DNA from: Ga0077555 sp050187415
GTDB lineage: Bacteria; Pseudomonadota; Alphaproteobacteria; Rhizobiales; Hyphomicrobiaceae
NCBI GenBank assembly: GCA_050187415.1
Contig: JBFWXN010000003.1
Span: 1 to 64,000, forward strand
Direction: 5' to 3'
DNA length: 64,000 nt
Shown here: positions 9,934 through 17,819 of the stretch, in pieces
Layout: every line of letters begins with the position of its first letter
Numbering within the stretch: position 1 is the first letter of the stretch
The notes under the pieces: model-generated
Seen by the model: the letters and a program-made list of their open reading frames with translations, nothing else
Database searches by the model: none
Told to the model about the DNA's origin: nothing
Position numbers and translations under genes: made by a program

Positions 9934-9961
9934 CGGCGCCCGGCCTTGCGACCGGGCGCCG
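9934..9961. terminator. Bidirectional hairpin between converging genes
   Basis: A perfect 10-base-pair stem, CGGCGCCCGG and CCGGGCGCCG, around an 8-base loop, placed between the stops of the receptor gene and the converging Cas2-like gene. No T-tract on either side. The symmetry and position suggest a shared terminator. Confidence 0.55.
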
Positions 9962-9998
9962 ACGGGGCAACGAGGGAGAACGCAAACGAAGGGTAGAA

Positions 9999-10355
9999 CT
10001 AGGCGGCCTGCTGCATAGGCTCCGAGCGGTCCGGTCGCGCTTCCGAGAAAGCAGCCATCGCGGCCAGATCGAGCGCGGCCATCGCAGCTTGACGGCGCGG
10101 ACGAAACCACCGCAGTCCCGTGTTGGCGAATGCCGCGTCCCCGCGCGCCTCCTGCACCATCAGACCATCATCGGCGCTGAGCAGCGGCGTGAGCCGCGCT
10201 TCCATGGCCTCGGGCGACAGATCGGTGCGCACCATCCAGACGGTGTCCAGCGGGCGGGCCCACGCTTCTCCGATCGTCATCAGAAGTTCGGCGATCTGAG
10301 TGCGGCATCCAACGGATTGGGAAAGGTCATAGGCAACAAGAAGTGTGCGGGTCAT
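9999..10355 (-). CDS. Cas2/SinR-like small protein
   Basis: A 118-residue protein starting MTRTLLVAYDLSQSVGC. It resembles the SinR-like family, distant relatives of Cas2 and VapD with a ferredoxin-like fold: first strand ending in YDL, a mid-chain DTVWMVRTDLSPEAMEARL and the strand LMVQEARGDAAF. The C-terminal tail is Arg-rich (GLRWFRPRR) and then Ala-rich. No adaptation genes or CRISPR array are near, so a CRISPR role is unlikely. The start is the ATG after TATGCC with a weak GAG upstream; the frame is open 35 codons further but that crosses the LexA-type boxes. Those boxes lie 60-110 bases upstream, implying SOS control. The biochemical activity is unknown; Cas2 relatives include nucleases and non-catalytic scaffolds. 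Confidence 0.72.
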   Translation of the reverse strand: MTRTLLVAYDLSQSVGCRTQIAELLMTIGEAWARPLDTVWMVRTDLSPEAMEARLTPLLSADDGLMVQEARGDAAFANTGLRWFRPRRQAAMAALDLAAMAAFSEARPDRSEPMQQAA

Positions 10356-10415
10356 GGCATATCTCGTGGGCAGCGAGAGGGATCGTTCGGCGGGAACCTG
10401 TACTTTGGTGATCGC

Positions 10416-10430
10416 GAACATATAAAGAAC
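10416..10430 (-). promoter_or_regulatory. LexA (SOS) box 1
   Basis: On the minus strand the bases read GTTC-TTTATAT-GTTC, an exact GTTC-N7-GTTC direct repeat, the alphaproteobacterial LexA operator. It lies about 60 bases upstream of the Cas2-like start, in the divergent region. Confidence 0.7.
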
Positions 10431-10450
10431 ATGCCGTGATTCTCCCTGAT

Positions 10451-10465
10451 GTTCAATCAATGTTC
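10451..10465 (+). promoter_or_regulatory. LexA (SOS) box 2
   Basis: On the plus strand GTTC-AATCAAT-GTTC, again an exact GTTC-N7-GTTC. It is 20 bases from box 1 and in the opposite orientation. It lies about 195 bases upstream of the GTPase start, so it may act on either gene. Confidence 0.7.
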
Positions 10466-10659
10466 TTATCGATTGCCCTCGCCGATGAACCGCAGAACCA
10501 GTTCATGCGCTGTGTGCTCGTAGGGTCGGTCGTGCGCGCGTTTGCGCGACGTGTTGCCAGCCCCCATATCGAGCGGCGAAACTTGATGGCGGGGGCACCG
10601 CGCCCGGTCGGGAGGTGGCAGGTGTCGCATCGGTACCCGCACCAAATACGGAAATTGCG

Positions 10660-11943
10660 ATGGCCCTCAGTTCTATTCTCCGCGCACACACTTTGCCGGC
10701 ACGCATTGCGGGGGCCTGGGCGCGCATCGTGGAATCGCGCGAGAAGGAAGTCGCACCCGACGTAGTTGCCGAGAAGGCAGCCGCCGAAGCCCCTGTGATC
10801 TGGTTGATCGGCAAGGTTCAATCCGGCAAGAGTTCCATCGTACAGGCCATCACCGGTGCGAGCGAAGCCGAGGTCGGCTCGGGCTTCCGGCCATGTACGC
10901 GAACAGCGCGGGTGTTCGATTTCCCCGCCGAGGCGCCGGTTGTTCGCTTTCTCGATACGCGAGGTCTCGGCGAGGTCGGCTATGACCCACGCGACGACCT
11001 CGCGGTATCCGAAGGCAAGTCGCATCTCCTGCTCGTGGTCGCAAGGGCGATGGATCATCAGCAGCAGGCCGTGATCGACGCCGTCACGGCGGTGCGGCGC
11101 CGTCATCCGCAATGGCCCGTCGTCGTCGCCCAGACCTGCCTTCACGACGCCTATCGCCCGGGAGACGGACACGCGTTGCCCTACCCTTTCGACCAGGGCG
11201 CCGATGCGTTGCCGCCGCAAGTTCCCGCGGCGCTTGCCCGTAGCCTCGCTCACCAGCGGATGGCGTTCCGAAGTATCGCGGGGACCGGTCCGATCCTGTT
11301 CGCCCCGATCGACTTCACACGCGCGGACGATGGTTTCCAGCCACGCCTTTACGGCTTGGACGCACTGCTGGCGTCGGTTGTGGAAGCAGCACCGCACACC
11401 ATCGGTTCCATGATGAAGGAGATGCGTGCCTCGAGCCGCGAACGAGCCTCGCGACGCGCCAATCCGCTGATCCTCGGCCATGCCGCAGCCGCAGCCGCGG
11501 CCGATATCGTGCCCGTCGCTGGCGCCGTCGCCGTTCCCGGCATCCAGGCCCGTCTTTTGCACACGCTGGCGGCTCAACGCGGCGTCACCTGGGATCGTCG
11601 CGCGCTGACGGAGTTTGGGGGGTGTCTCGGTGCCTCCGTCCTGACGCGTCTCGCCGCCGAGTTCGGCATTCGCCAATTGGTGAAACTGGTCCCTGTCTAC
11701 GGGCAGACGGTCGGCTCGGCTGCCGCGGCTGCCACCAGCTTTGCCACCACCTACGCGCTCGGTAAGGCGGCGCTCGTATTCCTTTCGCGGCGTGAACTAG
11801 GCGAGCATGATCCCGAAGCCGTCGCGCGTGCCTATCGCGAGGCGCTGGAGAAGGCGTTCGGCCTTGCCCGCGAACGGGGCATCGGCGCGCCTGAGGGCGA
11901 AACGCAAAAGGCCGGGGGAGCAGGCACGGATGCGGCGCGATAG
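10660..11943 (+). CDS. GTPase with C-terminal DUF697 (YcjF-like) membrane-associated region
   Basis: A 427-residue protein from MALSSILRAHTLP. Residues 48-70 have the P-loop GKVQSGKSS, residues 95-105 the switch II FLDTRGLGE, and later VVVAQTCLHD replaces a normal NKxD motif, so nucleotide base recognition may be altered. The C-terminal part, HAAAAAAADIVPVAGAVAVP through VPVYGQTVGSAAAAATSFA, matches the DUF697 region with paired hydrophobic helices seen in YcjF-type proteins. I chose the ATG with GGAA upstream; a GTG 15 codons earlier has its ribosome site too close. It overlaps the next GTPase gene by 14 bases, indicating tight coupling. Likely a membrane-remodelling or stress GTPase, but its function is not known. 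Confidence 0.8.
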   Translation: MALSSILRAHTLPARIAGAWARIVESREKEVAPDVVAEKAAAEAPVIWLIGKVQSGKSSIVQAITGASEAEVGSGFRPCTRTARVFDFPAEAPVVRFLDTRGLGEVGYDPRDDLAVSEGKSHLLLVVARAMDHQQQAVIDAVTAVRRRHPQWPVVVAQTCLHDAYRPGDGHALPYPFDQGADALPPQVPAALARSLAHQRMAFRSIAGTGPILFAPIDFTRADDGFQPRLYGLDALLASVVEAAPHTIGSMMKEMRASSRERASRRANPLILGHAAAAAAADIVPVAGAVAVPGIQARLLHTLAAQRGVTWDRRALTEFGGCLGASVLTRLAAEFGIRQLVKLVPVYGQTVGSAAAAATSFATTYALGKAALVFLSRRELGEHDPEAVARAYREALEKAFGLARERGIGAPEGETQKAGGAGTDAAR

Positions 11944-13444
11944 TATCAGCTCCTACGTCGGCCTCGGCGCGATCGCCATCGGCGCCGGCCTGCCGTTGCT
12001 CGCCCTGCTGCCGTTCGGTTGGATATGGCTCTGGCAGCACGGGCTGATGCTCTATTGGTTTGCTGCCGCGTTGGTCATCTCGGTGTCCGCATTCGGAGCG
12101 CGCTCCTGGCTGTTGCGCCGCTTTCGCAGAGAGATCGAAGCGACCGAAAAAGCCCACGCCGAAGCCGCCGGGCTGGCTGGCTCGCCCCGTGAGCACGCCG
12201 CGCGGCAGGCCGTGGATCAATTGTCGCGTGAGGTCGATCCTCAGCGCATCACCAGCTACGACGAGTTGACCGCCCTGGGCGTTGAGACGATCGGCGCCGT
12301 CGCGCGGCACATGCACCCGGGCGTGGCCGACCCCGTCTGGCAATTCACCGTGCCCGAGGCTTTGACCCTGCTCGAGCGTGTCAGCCAGCGGCTCCGCCCG
12401 CTCATTGTCGAGAACGTGCCTCTGGGCGACCGGCTGACCGTCGGCCAGGTGATCCGCCTCTACCGATGGCGCGGTATGATCGATGTTGCCAATACCGCCT
12501 ACGACGTCTGGCGCATCATCCGGCTGATGAACCCCATCGCGGCGGCGACCCAGGAAATACGCGAACGTCTGAGCAAGACCATGTACGAGGGCCTGCGCGA
12601 AGAACTGGCGCGCCGCCTCGCGGCCGCCTTTGTGCGCGAGGTCGGCCGTGCGGCGATCGATCTCTACAGCGGCCGCCTTGCCGTTCCGGCGTCCGAGCGT
12701 GACGGCTTCGCGAGCGCCTCGCAGACCGTCGACGGCAACGCGCCGCTGCGCATCCTGATTGCCGGCCGCTCCGGCGGCGGCAAATCTAGTCTGGTCAACG
12801 CGCTGGCGGAGGAGGTGCAGGCGGCGACCGACGCTCTGCCGCAAACGAATGCGTTCACCGGTTACGAGGTGCAGCGCGAGGGCATGCCGCCCGTCGTGCT
12901 CATCGACAGTCCGGGGCTCAAGCGTATCGAGGACCATCGCGCACTCGTCGAGACGGCCAAGGATTGCGACCTCGTGATATGGGTCGCCGCCGCCGATCGC
13001 CCGGATCGCGAGTTGGACCGGGCCAGCCTCGAGGCCATCCAGGCGCACTTCGTGGCGCACCCGGATCGGCCGGCACCGCCGGTGGTGGTCGTACTCACCA
13101 ACATCGACCGCCTGCGCCCGTTCCAGGAGTGGCAGCCGCCCTACAACGTCGCCGAGCCGGACCGGCCCAAGGCGCACGCCATCCGCGATGCCATGGATGC
13201 GGCTGCCACCGATCTCGGACGCCCGCTCGATCGCATCGTTCCGGTGTGTCTCTCGACGGAGCGCGGCGCCTACAACGTCGATCTCGTCTGGGCCGAGCTT
13301 GCCGAAACCTTGCCTGAGGCCAAGCGCGCCCAGTTGCTCCGGAGGATCGCGAGCGCCAAGCGCGGCGTCGATTGGCGCCGTCTGCTGTCGCAAGCGACCG
13401 GCGCCGGCCGCCTCGCGGCAGACGTGCTGTTGCGCGGCCGGTAA
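11930..13444 (+). CDS. Membrane-anchored GTPase, second of a tandem pair
   Basis: A 504-residue protein starting MRRDSISSYVGLGAIAIGAG. Two hydrophobic segments near residues 8-60 (PLLALLPFGWIWLW and FAAALVISVSAF) anchor it; a helical middle region follows, and the GTPase domain begins near residue 280 with the P-loop AGRSGGGKSSLVNALA, then LIDSPGL (G3) and VVVLTNIDRL (G4, T/N-x-x-D). The order membrane-helical-GTPase is the reverse of the preceding gene, as if the two form a hetero-complex. A GGGGGAG 12 bases upstream supports this start. It ends 23 bases from the converging LLM oxidoreductase gene. Confidence 0.82.
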   Translation: MRRDSISSYVGLGAIAIGAGLPLLALLPFGWIWLWQHGLMLYWFAAALVISVSAFGARSWLLRRFRREIEATEKAHAEAAGLAGSPREHAARQAVDQLSREVDPQRITSYDELTALGVETIGAVARHMHPGVADPVWQFTVPEALTLLERVSQRLRPLIVENVPLGDRLTVGQVIRLYRWRGMIDVANTAYDVWRIIRLMNPIAAATQEIRERLSKTMYEGLREELARRLAAAFVREVGRAAIDLYSGRLAVPASERDGFASASQTVDGNAPLRILIAGRSGGGKSSLVNALAEEVQAATDALPQTNAFTGYEVQREGMPPVVLIDSPGLKRIEDHRALVETAKDCDLVIWVAAADRPDRELDRASLEAIQAHFVAHPDRPAPPVVVVLTNIDRLRPFQEWQPPYNVAEPDRPKAHAIRDAMDAAATDLGRPLDRIVPVCLSTERGAYNVDLVWAELAETLPEAKRAQLLRRIASAKRGVDWRRLLSQATGAGRLAADVLLRGR

Positions 13445-13467
13445 CGGCAAAGCTGTGTCGAACCCGT

Positions 13468-14406
13468 CTAGCCGCCGCGAATAATATCGGCGCTGAACTG
13501 CTCCATGCGATCGAGGCACTCGGTAAGCGACGGTGCCCGGAAATCGAACACGAGTTCGTCCACGCCGATCTTCTCGAAGTCCGCGATGTCCGCCCGCGCC
13601 GCATCCGCTCCGCCGGTAAACAGCCGCCGGGCTTCGCCCTTTGGTGGTACGCCCCCGTCGTAGATCGGGGCCTTGTAGCTGACCTCGAGCGTGCTGAAGT
13701 CTCGACCGGCCGCCGTCATCATGCGCTCGATCTCGGCGAGCTTCTGTCGCATCTCGTCGGGCGGGAGCGGCGACGCGGCTGTGGCGCCGACCGGATGCCA
13801 GCCGTCGCCGAGACGCGCCACGCGCCGCAGCGCCGGGCCCGAATGCCCGCCGATCCAGATCGGCGGGCCGCCAGCCTGTAGCGGCGTCGGATCGCAGACG
13901 ACCTCGTCGAAACTGCAGAAACGGCCCTTGTAGGCGACGGGATCGCCAGTCCAGAGCTTGCGGAAGATGTCGATGTACTCGTCGGTAACGGCGCCGCGAT
14001 GCGCAAAGTCGGCGGCGTCGAGCGCCTTGAATTCCTCCGCCAGCCAGCCGACTCCGACACCTACCGTCAGGCGCCCGCCGGACAGCACGTCGATCGTCGC
14101 CAGCGCCTTGGCGTTGAACACCGGATTGCGATGCGGCACGATCATCACGCTCGACACGATGCGCAGCTTTTCGGTCCGCCCGGCCACGAACGCCATCAGT
14201 GCGAGTTGCTCGAAGCACTCGCTTTCGCTGACGAAATTACCCTTCACCGTGTAGGGATAGGCGGACTCGATCCGGGTCGGCAGAATGATGTGATCGGCCA
14301 CCATCGTCGAGGCGAAACCGAGCCGTTCCCCCGCGGCGAGAATGACCGACAGGTCGCCCCGGTTCGCCAAGGGGCCGCGCGTCGGAAGATAGAAGCCGTA
14401 CCTCAT
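13468..14406 (-). CDS. LLM-class (luciferase-like) flavin-dependent oxidoreductase
   Basis: A 312-residue TIM-barrel oxidoreductase of the bacterial luciferase-like family, of the kind often annotated as F420-dependent (TIGR03619-like). Visible family marks are VADHIILPT near residue 40, the NPVFNAKALATIDVLSGGRLTVGVGVGW segment, and GPPIWIGGHSGPALRRVARLGDGWHP. I chose MRYGFYLPTRGP because GGAG lies 11 bases upstream. FMN or F420 use cannot be decided by eye. It lies downstream of the small hypothetical gene on the same strand, 90 bases apart. Confidence 0.88.
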   Translation of the reverse strand: MRYGFYLPTRGPLANRGDLSVILAAGERLGFASTMVADHIILPTRIESAYPYTVKGNFVSESECFEQLALMAFVAGRTEKLRIVSSVMIVPHRNPVFNAKALATIDVLSGGRLTVGVGVGWLAEEFKALDAADFAHRGAVTDEYIDIFRKLWTGDPVAYKGRFCSFDEVVCDPTPLQAGGPPIWIGGHSGPALRRVARLGDGWHPVGATAASPLPPDEMRQKLAEIERMMTAAGRDFSTLEVSYKAPIYDGGVPPKGEARRLFTGGADAARADIADFEKIGVDELVFDFRAPSLTECLDRMEQFSADIIRGG

Positions 14407-14496
14407 GTCGCATCTCCGCAAGGCCATTTCGCCGAAAGCATAGGATGCGAGCGTAAGCTGCGCCATCTCCGATGGCCCGGGATTGCGCGTAGGCGC

Positions 14497-14823
14497 TTAC
14501 TCGAACAGCTTGAGCTGACGCTGTTCGTCGGCCTTGCAGGCGACGGCGGGGATGCGCTTGTAGCCGAAGCTCGTGCGCTCGACCATGGCAGGATAGCGCT
14601 CGCGGAACAGGGCCTCGGCCTTCGCGCGGGAACCTGGAAACCGCTCGCCCCACCAGATCTCGTAGAGGCGGCGCGAGTCGCACCCGTAGCGTTGCAGAAG
14701 GCTCTTGGGGCGCACCCGAAGCCAGCGCGCGATCCAAATCTCCACGGCATCGGCGTCGGTCAGAACGCGCGATGGCGCGTCTGGTAACGATGACCCCTGG
14801 AACTCCTCGATACTGTCGAGCAC
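14497..14823 (-). CDS. Conserved hypothetical protein, helical, basic
   Basis: A 108-residue protein I do not recognise as a named family. It is predicted mostly helical, with an acidic N-terminus (MLDSIEEF), a central RWLRVRPKSLLQRYGCDSRR and an aromatic LYEIWWGERFPGSRAKAEALF stretch that looks like a winged-helix or helix-turn-helix core, ending KLKLFE-like (RQLKLFE). Codon use is like its neighbours. Coding is supported by a full reading frame at a gene-sized gap and by a composition unlike antisense frames. Function unknown. Confidence 0.6.
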   Translation of the reverse strand: MLDSIEEFQGSSLPDAPSRVLTDADAVEIWIARWLRVRPKSLLQRYGCDSRRLYEIWWGERFPGSRAKAEALFRERYPAMVERTSFGYKRIPAVACKADEQRQLKLFE

Positions 14824-14933
14824 GCTTGACCTCTATTCCCCTTTCGTTCCATTGATGGCGGGAAAATACAGCAATCTCGTGACCTCGCCAGCCCTCGTCG
14901 ACGTGCCGGCGGCAGGCCGCATCAGGAGCGCCC

Positions 14934-15683
14934 ATGATCCTTTTTCCCGCCATCGACCTGAAGGACGGTCAGTGCGTGCGCCTGAAACTCGGCGAGATGA
15001 GCGAGGCGACCGTCTTCAACGACGACCCGGCGGATCAGGCGCTGGCATTCGAGAAGCAGGGCTTCGAGTATCTGCATATCGTCGATCTCAACGGCGCCTT
15101 CGCCGGGCGGCCCGTGAACGCGGCGGCCGTCGAGGCGATCTTGTCCAAGGTGCGCATGCCGGTGCAACTCGGCGGCGGCATCCGGGACCTCGCAACCGTT
15201 GACGCGTGGCTGGCAAAGGGCGTGCGCCGCGTCATTCTGGGCACCATCGCCGTGCGCGATCCGGCGCTGGTCAAGGAGGCCGCCCGGAAATTTCCGGGCC
15301 GGGTCGCCGTCGGCATCGACGCGAAAGGCGGCAAGGTCGCGGTCGAGGGCTGGGCCGAAACGTCCGAGCTGACCGCCGTCGAGCTGGCCCATCGCTTCGA
15401 GGATGCCGGCGTTGCGGCCATCATCTACACCGACATCGAGCGCGACGGCGTTTTGAAGGGGCTGAATTTGCCCGCCACGTCGGCGCTCGCGGCCGAGACT
15501 GCGATCCCCGTCATCGCGTCGGGCGGGCTTGCATCGATGGCGGACGTCGAGGCGCTGTTGTCACCTGAGAATGCAAAGCTCGAAGGGGCTATCACCGGCC
15601 GCGCACTCTACGACGGCCGGCTCGATCCGGCGGCCGCGCTCGCCCGCCTGCGCACGGCTCGCCTGGCGAAGCCCGGGACCTGA
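14934..15683 (+). CDS. hisA: Phosphoribosylformimino-5-aminoimidazole carboxamide ribotide isomerase
   Basis: Fourth-step isomerase of histidine synthesis, a TIM barrel of 249 residues. The catalytic Asp is in IDLKDGQCVRL, and the second catalytic Asp in IIYTDIERDGVLKGLN; the phosphate-binding ASGGLAS and ITGRALYDGR are in place. It stands alone, not followed by hisF and hisE as in related genomes, and converges with aroA 11 bases away. A ribosome site AGGAGCG precedes the ATG. Confidence 0.96.
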   Translation: MILFPAIDLKDGQCVRLKLGEMSEATVFNDDPADQALAFEKQGFEYLHIVDLNGAFAGRPVNAAAVEAILSKVRMPVQLGGGIRDLATVDAWLAKGVRRVILGTIAVRDPALVKEAARKFPGRVAVGIDAKGGKVAVEGWAETSELTAVELAHRFEDAGVAAIIYTDIERDGVLKGLNLPATSALAAETAIPVIASGGLASMADVEALLSPENAKLEGAITGRALYDGRLDPAAALARLRTARLAKPGT

Positions 15684-15694
15684 GCGCGGAAGCC

Positions 15695-17026
15695 TCACCG
15701 TGTCTCGAGCTTGGCCCCCAGGCCCGTCATAAGTCCGGTGAATGCGGGGAAGCTCGTCGCCACGAACGTGATGTCGTCGATCGTTACCGGGCGATCCGAT
15801 CCAAGGCCCAGGATCAGGAACGCCATCGCGATGCGGTGGTCCATGTGGGTGACGACCGTGCCGCCACCGCTCGCCATACCTCGCCCCTCGACGATCAGCG
15901 TGTCGCCATCGACCCGCGCGCCGACCCCGTTCGCGGCGAGACCTGCCGCCGTCGCTGCGAGCCTGTCGCTTTCCTTGACCTTGAGCTCGGCCAGCCCCTC
16001 CATCCGCGTCTCGCCGCGCGCGAACGCGGCGACCGCCGATAGCACGGGGTATTCGTCGATCATCGAGGGCGCTCGCGCCGCCGGCACGATGACACCCGTC
16101 AACGCCCGGTGCCGGATGCGGATGTCGGCGATCGGTTCGCCGTTTTCTTCGCGCGGACTAAGGAATGTGATGTCGGCACCCATCTCCCTCAGCGTCGTGT
16201 AGAACCCGGTCCGCGTCTCGTTGACCAGCACCCCCTCGATGGTCACCTCCGACCCCGGAACGATCGCCGCGGCTGCCACCAGGAACGCCGCCGAAGACGG
16301 GTCTGCGGGCACGACGACCGGGCGCCCCTCGAGCTCTGCATCACCGACGACGGTGATCGCGTGCCGACCGTCTCGCTCTGCCGTGCGCACGTCCGCGCCG
16401 AAGTAGCGGAACATGCGCTCGGTATGGTCGCGGGTCGCCTCGCGCTCGATCACCGTCGTCTCGCCGGTCGCGGCAAGTCCGGCAAACAAGACCGCCGACT
16501 TCACCTGCGCCGAAGGCACAGGCGTCGCGTATTCGATCGGCACGAGACTTGACGTGCCGCGCACGGCCAGTGGCAGCGTGTCGCGATCCTCGCGGACGCT
16601 CAAGCCCATTTGCCGAAGCGGCGTCAGCACCCGCCGCATCGGGCGACGAGAGAGCGACGCGTCGCCGATCATCTCCACCTCGATGTCGTGTCCGGCAACG
16701 ACACCCATCATCAGCCGGCAGCCGGTCCCCGAATTGCCGAAGTCGAGCGGGCCGGTCGGTTGCGACAAGCCACCGACGCCCCGACCGCGCACCTCGTAGC
16801 TGCCGTCGTCGCGGCGCTCGACCGAGGCTCCGAGTGCGGCCACCGATTTGGCCGTGTTGAGTACGTCCTCGGCTTCGAGCAGCCCGGTGATCCGTGTCGT
16901 GCCGGCGGCGAGCGCGCCAAGCATCAGCGCGCGGTGCGAAATGGATTTGTCCCCGGGGACCCGCACATGACCGGAAAGGGGGCCGGAACGGTGGGCGGAG
17001 GTGGGTTTCGGCGGACTGTGGCTCAC
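15695..17026 (-). CDS. aroA: 3-phosphoshikimate 1-carboxyvinyltransferase (EPSP synthase), class II
   Basis: Shikimate-pathway enzyme that joins phosphoenolpyruvate to shikimate 3-phosphate. The 443-residue product has the class II marks GDKS (GDKSISHRALMLG), SAQVK, RDHTE and NETR. At the position where the CP4-type glyphosate-insensitive enzyme has Ala-100 (NAATG), this one has Gly-100 (NSGTG), as in sensitive enzymes. I chose the GTG giving MSHSPPKPTSAHRSG because GAGG lies 6 bases upstream and homologues start so; the frame is open 55 codons further. It is divergent from the TIGR02300 gene. Confidence 0.95.
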   Translation of the reverse strand: MSHSPPKPTSAHRSGPLSGHVRVPGDKSISHRALMLGALAAGTTRITGLLEAEDVLNTAKSVAALGASVERRDDGSYEVRGRGVGGLSQPTGPLDFGNSGTGCRLMMGVVAGHDIEVEMIGDASLSRRPMRRVLTPLRQMGLSVREDRDTLPLAVRGTSSLVPIEYATPVPSAQVKSAVLFAGLAATGETTVIEREATRDHTERMFRYFGADVRTAERDGRHAITVVGDAELEGRPVVVPADPSSAAFLVAAAAIVPGSEVTIEGVLVNETRTGFYTTLREMGADITFLSPREENGEPIADIRIRHRALTGVIVPAARAPSMIDEYPVLSAVAAFARGETRMEGLAELKVKESDRLAATAAGLAANGVGARVDGDTLIVEGRGMASGGGTVVTHMDHRIAMAFLILGLGSDRPVTIDDITFVATSFPAFTGLMTGLGAKLETR

Positions 17027-17219
17027 GGTATGCCTCGGACGCGCTGCGCGCTTGACTTGACCAATCAATGCCATAGACACGGGTCCCCAAGTCGCTGTCA
17101 ACGTGGGCTCGCACCGCGTTCGATCGCGGGACTGTCTGCACCCCTGCACATGGCTTTGACATGGCCGGCTGGTGATGCGATAGCACCGCACTTTTCAATC
17201 AACCTCATCGAGGTTTGCC

Positions 17220-17591
17220 ATGGCCGACAAAGCGGCACGCGGCACCAAGCGGACCTGCCAGAGCGGGTCCTGCGGTTCCCGCTTTTATGATCTCGGGCGC
17301 GATCCGATCGTCTGCCCTATCTGTGGATCGACGTACGTCATCGCCCGAGGGCCGGCGGTGCCCGAGCGCGAGGAACGGCGCGCCGCGCGCAAGCCGGAGA
17401 TTGTCGCTGCGCCCGATCCGGGCGTCGCACCGGAAGTCGAGGTCGACGGCGACGACGCGCTCGTCGATGTCGAGGGTGGGGACGAGCCCCTCGCGGACGC
17501 CGAGGACGACACCTTCCTCGAGGAGGAAGACTCCGGTGGCGATGTGTCCGACATCATCGTGGGCGGCGGCGAGGACGAGGAAGAGAGCTGA
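17220..17591 (+). CDS. TIGR02300 family protein (FYDLN acid-rich)
   Basis: A 123-residue protein with an N-terminal zinc-ribbon-like region and an acidic C-terminus (EDDTFLEEEDSG, DEEES), the layout of the alphaproteobacterial TIGR02300/FYDLN family. The name motif reads FYDLG here rather than FYDLN. The first Cys pair is spaced C-x4-C (CQSGSC) where relatives I recall have C-x2-C; the second pair is CPIC. It is the usual divergent neighbour of aroA in this group. Function unknown; zinc binding is inferred. Confidence 0.9.
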   Translation: MADKAARGTKRTCQSGSCGSRFYDLGRDPIVCPICGSTYVIARGPAVPEREERRAARKPEIVAAPDPGVAPEVEVDGDDALVDVEGGDEPLADAEDDTFLEEEDSGGDVSDIIVGGGEDEEES

Positions 17592-17819
17592 CACCGGCCT
17601 CTGGCCGGAGAACTCACGCTTCGCGAGCAAGGCTCGTCGTCGCGAGGCCCATTGGCGGCGACGCGACGTCGTGCGCGCCCTTGCGGCCTCTGCCCGGCCG
17701 TGTCACGCGAGCGACCTTCATGTGCGCGGGCGTGGTTTTGCCTGACGAAGCGGTTGCCGCTTCACCAGCGATGCGCCACCCTTTGCTCAGATAGGGAGTG
17801 AGCAAGGGAGAGACGTACA

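Noticed and set aside
9999..10465. A CRISPR-Cas locus suggested by the Cas2-like gene
   Set aside because: No direct-repeat array, cas1 or other cas gene is in the window; the protein fits the SinR-like group better.
10436..10765. A 109-codon plus-strand frame starting at the LexA-type boxes
   Set aside because: It overlaps the start of the GTPase gene in another frame, has no ribosome site and a shadow-like Arg-rich composition.
11585..14218. An 877-codon minus-strand frame across the GTPase genes
   Set aside because: It is antisense to two clear GTPase genes, is extremely Arg/Ala/Gly-rich with no motif, and is the expected shadow of codon bias in GC-rich DNA.
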